The notes below the pieces were generated by a model. The model worked only from the letters and a program-made list of their open reading frames with translations, searched no databases and was not told the DNA's origin. The translations under genes and the position numbers were made by a program. Shown piece by piece: positions 59,669 through 64,000 of a DNA stretch of 64,000 bases; position 1 is the first letter of the stretch, and every line of letters begins with the position of its first letter. Where the stretch lies: NCBI RefSeq assembly GCF_025770765.1, contig NZ_JANZKY010000009.1, positions 1 through 64,000 on the forward strand, in the 5' to 3' direction. The DNA comes from Propionivibrio soli (GTDB lineage Bacteria > Pseudomonadota > Gammaproteobacteria > Burkholderiales > Rhodocyclaceae).

Positions 59669-60556
59669 CTAGGCCTTGCTCGGTCGGTTGGTGAGGAAGA
59701 CGCCGACGATGACGAGCGCGCCGCCCGAAAGCACCGCCGCTGGCAGCCGTTCGCCGAGGATCAACGCGCCGAGCAGGACGGCGAAGACCGGAACGAGGTT
59801 GATGAAGGCGGCGGACTTGGTGCTTCCGACCTGCTTGATAGCTTCCGAGTACCAGGTAAAAGCCGCCGCTGTGCCGATCAGCCCCAGAAAGACGATACTT
59901 GACCAGCCTTGCCAGGTTAGCCGGTCGAATGCGAATAGTGTCCCTTCGGCGAGGGCGCCGCAGGTGAGCATGATCCAACCGGTCAGACAGCCACCGAACG
60001 TCATCGCCAGCGGGGTGAAGCGTTTTGATGCGAGACGGCTGAACAGCGTATAGGCCACCCAGGCAAGCGCGCTACCAAGGAGGATGAGTTCGCCGAAACC
60101 CACCTCGCCAGCCAGCAAGCGGGTCGGATGACCGCCCGAGACGACGAGCAGACTGCCCGACAGTGCGATAGCGACGCCGAGCGTACGCAGGCGCGACATC
60201 GGCTGGCGAAAGAACAGTCGGTCGGCGATGGCAATCAGTACCGGAATGAGCGCCGTCACCAGTGCGCCGCGTCCCGCTTCTACCTGTTTCAAACCGTAGA
60301 GGAAGAACATGTTGTAGAGAAAGACACCCGTGAGCCCGAGCGCGCCAAGCAGCAACCAGTCGCGCGGCGACCAACGCGGCAACTTCTCGTTTGTGAGCAG
60401 AAGCGCGCCGAGTGCCAGCGACGCGATGAAGAAGCGCCAACTCGCGATGGTCAGCGGCGCGGCTTCTTGCACGGCGACGCGGCCGGCGATCCACGTAGCG
60501 CCCCAGAAAAGAGCGGTGAGAACGAGTTTGACGTAAATCGTGGCGCGGGCGGGCAT
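59669..60556 (-). CDS. EamA/DMT family transporter
   Basis: A protein of 295 residues, ten predicted membrane helices in two EamA repeats. Marks include FWGATWIAGRVAVQEAAPLTIASWRF and AFTWYSEAIKQVGSTKSAAFINLVPVFAVLLGALIL. Family exports amino acids or metabolites; the substrate is not known. Confidence 0.9.
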   Translation of the reverse strand: MPARATIYVKLVLTALFWGATWIAGRVAVQEAAPLTIASWRFFIASLALGALLLTNEKLPRWSPRDWLLLGALGLTGVFLYNMFFLYGLKQVEAGRGALVTALIPVLIAIADRLFFRQPMSRLRTLGVAIALSGSLLVVSGGHPTRLLAGEVGFGELILLGSALAWVAYTLFSRLASKRFTPLAMTFGGCLTGWIMLTCGALAEGTLFAFDRLTWQGWSSIVFLGLIGTAAAFTWYSEAIKQVGSTKSAAFINLVPVFAVLLGALILGERLPAAVLSGGALVIVGVFLTNRPSKA

Positions 60557-60697
60557 CAGTATGCGGCTGGATCAAAGGTAGGAAGGCTTGCAGCCGCGCC
60601 TCTACGGCGGCCAGCCGTGGATTATCCCACGGGCGGAGCGCTCACGTACAATCGGCGGACTCAATCTATTCGACAATCGGAGAATAAGGGAACAACG

Positions 60698-61087
60698 ATG
60701 CAAGGCAACGATGCGAAACGCGCCCACGCCGACCGGATGGTGGCCGAAGCCATTCGCGCCCGGCAGACGCGCGAACAGGGATATCGTGAACAGGCGCTCA
60801 AAATCTATCCGTGGATTTGCGGCCGCTGCGCGCGCGAATTCACGCGCGAGAACCTGCAGCAGCTGACAGTGCACCATCGCGACCACAATCATGACAACAA
60901 CCCCTCCGACGGCAGCAACTGGGAGTTGCTGTGCCTGTATTGCCATGACAATGAACACGCTCGCGAACTCGACGCAGCCGCGGCGAATGAGGCGGGTGCG
61001 AGTGGCAACGGGGCAGCGAAGCGTGCGCATGCGACGGCGCAACCCTTCGCCAACCTCAAGGACCTGCTGAAGAGTCGAGGCAACTAG
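60698..61087 (+). CDS. YajD-like HNH nuclease
   Basis: A protein of 129 residues from ATG 60698. Zinc Cys pairs CGRC and CLYC frame the HNH core LTVHHRDHNHDNN and NWELLCLYCHDNEH. E. coli YajD is similar in size and context-free. The C-terminal tail holds a conserved FANLKDLL segment. DNA target unknown. Confidence 0.87.
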   Translation: MQGNDAKRAHADRMVAEAIRARQTREQGYREQALKIYPWICGRCAREFTRENLQQLTVHHRDHNHDNNPSDGSNWELLCLYCHDNEHARELDAAAANEAGASGNGAAKRAHATAQPFANLKDLLKSRGN

Positions 61088-61217
61088 GCCGCCTCGCCAC
61101 GACGGCGGCTGCGGCCGCCCGGCATCTGCGTCGTCTCCCGAACGATTTCCGGCGCTCGATGCGCATCGCTCAATGCGGTAGCATGTGAAAAAAAACAATC
61201 CGTCATAGGGGGATGTC

Positions 61218-61967
61218 ATGCCGATATTGATGGGGCTTGAAGTCCTTATCCAGTTTTGTTTTGCTTTCCATGTCTTGAAAACCGGGCGGCCGTACTGGTG
61301 GATTTTCATCATCATGTCGTTTCCGGTAATGGGGTGCGTCATCTACTACTTCGTCGAAGTCTTTCCCGGTTCCCGAGAACACCGGCGCGCCGACAAAACC
61401 GTACGCAAGATCGTCAAGGCCATGCAGCCGGACGCCGACCTGAAAAAACGCGCCGAAGAACTGGAAATCTGCGGCAGCGTCGACAATCGCATAGCGCTCG
61501 CCGAAGAATGCATCAACCACCAAATGTATGCCGAGGCCGTGCAGCTCTATGAAAGCTGCTTGACCGGCGCCTTCGCGTCCGACGCAACGCTTCTTTATGG
61601 ATTGGCGCGGGCCTCGGTCGAGCACCGGGCATGGGACAAAGCCAAGGAAGCGATAGCGCAGCTCAAGGCCGCGGCACCCAAGTCGCGCACCCAGGAAGTC
61701 CGTTTGCTCGAGGCACGGGTCAGCGAGGGGCTTGGCGAGAATGACAGGGCGTTGGCTGTCTATCAGGAGCTGATTCCTGTGTTCGTCGGTCTCGAAGCAC
61801 GTTACCGGTATGCGTCGTTTCTGGCTCAGCTAGGGAAGAACGAATCCGCGCTGGAGGTCTTCAACGAGATCGTGAAAAACTCCAAGCGCTTCGCGTCATC
61901 GCTCGAAGACGAGCAGCATTGGGCGGAAGCGGCGCGTAAAGCTGTCCTTGCCGCCGGCGGGCGTTGA
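61218..61967 (+). CDS. PLDc_N membrane anchor plus tetratricopeptide-repeat protein
   Basis: A protein of 249 residues. Two N-terminal hydrophobic segments (FCFAFHVLKTGRPYWWIFIIMSFPVMGCVIYYFVEV) match PLDc_N, a short domain also found before phospholipase D. The rest (about 85-235) is TPR-like helical pairs such as AEAVQLYESCLTG and NDRALAVYQELIP. Likely a membrane-bound scaffold in the cytosol. Function unknown. Confidence 0.8.
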   Translation: MPILMGLEVLIQFCFAFHVLKTGRPYWWIFIIMSFPVMGCVIYYFVEVFPGSREHRRADKTVRKIVKAMQPDADLKKRAEELEICGSVDNRIALAEECINHQMYAEAVQLYESCLTGAFASDATLLYGLARASVEHRAWDKAKEAIAQLKAAAPKSRTQEVRLLEARVSEGLGENDRALAVYQELIPVFVGLEARYRYASFLAQLGKNESALEVFNEIVKNSKRFASSLEDEQHWAEAARKAVLAAGGR

Positions 61968-62049
61968 TCCGGTCCCGGCCGCGGAAATTCGGGGGCACCG
62001 CGGGCGCCCGGTCGCGTCAGATTCGGAGAGCGGTACGCGCTTGCGTTGC

Positions 62050-62871
62050 TTACGTTCCGTTCCCCGCCCGCTTTCGCAACATCTCGATGATCAGCGATGC
62101 CGTCTGCTCGATCGAACGTTGCGTGGCGTCAATTACCGGCCAGCCGCGCTGGATAAAAAGCCGGCGGGCTTCGAGCACTTCCTTGCGCAGGCATTCGAGG
62201 TCGGCGTACTCGCTATTGCCGTCGTCATTGAGATCGCGCAGCCTGGCAGCGCGCACCATCGCTAGGCGTCCGGGGGTTACCGTCAAGCCGACGATCAAGG
62301 GTTCTTTAGCTTGCAGCAGCGCGGGTGGCGGTGGAGTTCCCGGAACCAACGGCACGTTAGCGGCCTTGATGCCGCGCGATGCGAGGTACATGCAGGTCGG
62401 CGTCTTGGTCGTACGCGAGACGCCAACAAGGACAACGTCGGCTCCCTCCAAGTGTTCGCTTTCCAGGCCGTCGTCATGTGAAAGCGTGAACTTCATCGCC
62501 TCCACGCGCCGGTAGTAGTCTTCGTCGAACGCATCGCCGCTGCTGTTGTGCGTCTCGACCGGTGCGCCCGAATACTCCGACAGGCGGCTGACAAGCGGTT
62601 CGAGCGCGTAATGGCATGGAACGCCGAGTTGCCGGCAGCCTTCTTCCAGCGCGCCGCGTACGTCGCTATGCGAAATGCTGTGCAGCACGTAGCCCGGTTC
62701 GCTGGCGATCGTGCTCAGAATGTCGCCGAGTTGGTCGAGGCGGCGCACCATTTTCCACAACCGGCGTTTGACCTCGAGGTCCTCAAGCTGGGCGATCGAA
62801 TTGCGGGCCAGCATTTCCACGAGTTCGCCGGAGGCGTGGGAAACCAGGTACATGACGATCGCCTTGCTCAT
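62050..62871 (-). CDS. PpsR/PDRP family kinase-pyrophosphorylase (DUF299), divergent
   Basis: A protein of 273 residues. The P-loop GVSRTTKTPTCMYLA and VGLTVTPGRLAMVR and the end DATQRSIEQTASLI identify the family that switches PEP synthase or pyruvate-phosphate dikinase on and off by threonine phosphorylation. The N-terminus reads VSHASGELVEMLARNSI where VSD(G/S)TGITAE is usual, so this is a divergent subgroup. Neither partner enzyme is in the window. Confidence 0.87.
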   Translation of the reverse strand: MSKAIVMYLVSHASGELVEMLARNSIAQLEDLEVKRRLWKMVRRLDQLGDILSTIASEPGYVLHSISHSDVRGALEEGCRQLGVPCHYALEPLVSRLSEYSGAPVETHNSSGDAFDEDYYRRVEAMKFTLSHDDGLESEHLEGADVVLVGVSRTTKTPTCMYLASRGIKAANVPLVPGTPPPPALLQAKEPLIVGLTVTPGRLAMVRAARLRDLNDDGNSEYADLECLRKEVLEARRLFIQRGWPVIDATQRSIEQTASLIIEMLRKRAGNGT

Positions 62872-62895
62872 CGGCGTATCCTCAGCATCGGCTTA

Positions 62896-63651
62896 TTAGC
62901 GGTGGTACCCGCCGTCGAGGCGAAGCACGCTGCCGTTGATCATCACGTTCTTGATCACATGCAGGACAAGCATCGCGAATTCGGCGGGGTCGCCGAAACG
63001 GTGCGGAAACGGAATCTGCCGCGCGAGCCGCGAATCGAGATCCTTCTCGAGCGCGAACAATGTCTGCGTTCCGAACAGCCCGGGCGCGATGGCCACGACG
63101 CGAATCCCAAGCGGCCCGAGCTCACGTGCCGCCGGCAGAATCATGCTCACCACCCCGCCCTTGGAGGCGGCATAAGCGGCTTCGCCGACCTGACCTTCGT
63201 ACGCCGAAACCGATGCGGTGGACAGGATCAAGCCGCGCTCGCCGGTAAGCAGCGGCGGCAGCTTCGCCATGTCGGCCGCGGCGAGCCGCATCATGTTGAA
63301 CGTCGAGATCAGATTGACTTCGACGAGTTGCCGGAAGCTTTCGAGCGACATCGGGCCGTTGTCGCCGAAAATCGGCTCGAAATGGCCGCGCCCGACGCAA
63401 TTGACCAGCACTCTTGCAGGTCCGTGAGCCTCCCGCGCTTTGGCGAACGCCTGCTCGGCGGACGCCGAGTCCGCGACGTCGCATTGAATCGCCAGCGCAC
63501 CGATTTCGTCGGCGAGCTTCTGCATGCCTTCGGCGTCGATGTCGATCATCGCTACCTTCGCCCCGGCCTCAGCGAGATAGCGCGCCGTTTCCGCGCCAAG
63601 ACCCGAAGCCGCCCCGGTCACCACGGCCGGGCACTCCCACAAATCCATCAA
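62896..63651 (-). CDS. SDR family 3-hydroxyacyl-CoA dehydrogenase type (HSD17B10-like)
   Basis: A protein of 251 residues. NAD site TGAASGLGAETARYLAEAG, Asp in MIDID favouring NAD, catalytic Ser and YAASKGG. FGTQTLFALEKDLDSRLARQIPFPHRFGDP is typical of type II 3-hydroxyacyl-CoA dehydrogenases, used in fatty or branched-chain acyl-CoA oxidation. 25 bases upstream of the PpsR gene on the same strand. Confidence 0.88.
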   Translation of the reverse strand: MMDLWECPAVVTGAASGLGAETARYLAEAGAKVAMIDIDAEGMQKLADEIGALAIQCDVADSASAEQAFAKAREAHGPARVLVNCVGRGHFEPIFGDNGPMSLESFRQLVEVNLISTFNMMRLAAADMAKLPPLLTGERGLILSTASVSAYEGQVGEAAYAASKGGVVSMILPAARELGPLGIRVVAIAPGLFGTQTLFALEKDLDSRLARQIPFPHRFGDPAEFAMLVLHVIKNVMINGSVLRLDGGYHR

Positions 63652-63794
63652 ATTCTCCAGTCGTTCGCCGCGGCCTCTCTGGCTCCACGGGCATCTTGAG
63701 GACGATTATGCGGGCTCTTGGCGCGACCCGCAAACCACACCGTCAAGCGATCCGCCGTGCGGTGCCTGGTGGGCAGAACGTCTATCGAATGAGA

Positions 63795-64000
63795 TCAGAG
63801 CGATGGCGCAGTGTTCGGCCCGTGGTCTTTGAGCACGCGCAGGCCGGTCGCCACGTCGGCCACTTTCACGACGATGACGGCCTTGTTTACCTTGTGCTCA
63901 AGCGAGGCGTACAGGTACTCGATGTCGATCCCCTGGTCGCGAAAAAGGCCCATGATGCGGGCGAGGGCACCCGGTTTGTCCGGCACTTCGACGGCGATCA
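63795..64000 (-). CDS. ACT domain protein, C-terminal part (5' end outside window)
   Basis: The frame is open to the right edge; visible residues begin IAVEVPDKPGALARIMGLF and end at TAA 63795. This is one ACT ligand-binding domain with the GALARI turn; full family members have two and are often encoded beside phenylacetate-CoA ligase genes. The visible 68 residues cannot tell its ligand. Confidence 0.8.
   Translation of the reverse strand, partial: IAVEVPDKPGALARIMGLFRDQGIDIEYLYASLEHKVNKAVIVVKVADVATGLRVLKDHGPNTAPSL

Overview
The window reads as a high-GC betaproteobacterial chromosome segment, probably of the Rhodocyclales/Azoarcus-Thauera kind. That placement is an inference from gene order and protein style (rsmB-DUF4390-ntrYX, def-fmt facing lysM-dprA-topB, long-form GyrB). 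No rRNA, tRNA or CRISPR array is visible. The replication origin lies inside: rpmH-rnpA-yidD-yidC-mnmE run rightward and dnaA-dnaN-gyrB leftward. There are DnaA boxes in the dnaA-dnaN gap and upstream of dnaA, and two near-perfect parS sites flank gyrB.

Layout. 1-4250: the end of a type VI secretion VgrG, a two-domain cell-wall-degrading cargo effector, and two small exported proteins (likely immunity), with an AT-richer tail. 4570-10500: a catabolic cluster of TRAP transporter, BKACE (DUF849) enzyme, GlcG/HbpS protein and Asp/Glu-racemase-like enzyme, with a GntR/FadR regulator on the other strand; similar palindromic sites lie upstream of the transporter and of the regulator. 10650-13306: methionine-type ABC transporter metN-metI-metQ. 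13300-16500: accessory stretch with a candidate 41-residue membrane protein, an orphan protein ending in a PD-(D/E)XK-like motif, and a DUF2726/zinc-ribbon protein. 16690-18850: a BigR/SqrR-type persulfide-sensing operon (ArsR repressor, split YeeE/YedE permease, ETHE1-like dioxygenase). 18990-19275: a small zinc-ribbon gene behind a textbook LexA box.

19600-38091 is housekeeping: priA, hemE, ntrX-like and ntrY-like two-component genes, DUF4390, rsmB, a cation-efflux protein, S1/P1 nuclease, htpX, fmt, def, a LysM protein, dprA and topB. 38092-39277 is non-coding apart from parS and a decayed IS3-family transposase. 39278-48647 is the origin block. 48677-64000 holds tauE, a chemotaxis receptor, a tightly overlapped operon rapZ/NusG-II/Gx-transporter/ubiX/LON-domain, an M20 hydrolase, a degenerate receiver-GGDEF protein, two DUF1289 proteins, an enoyl-CoA hydratase, a phosphodiesterase, an EamA permease, a YajD-like HNH protein, a PLDc_N/TPR protein, a PpsR-like regulator, an SDR enzyme and a truncated ACT-domain gene.

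Most worth following up: the unassigned BKACE/TRAP pathway with its two matching operators, the orphan nuclease-like protein, the bifunctional T6SS effector with a possibly frameshifted immunity gene, a perfect terminator-like hairpin written inside the rnpA coding sequence, the LexA box, and the doubly degenerate receiver/GGDEF protein. All domain names come from reading motifs; no database search was run.
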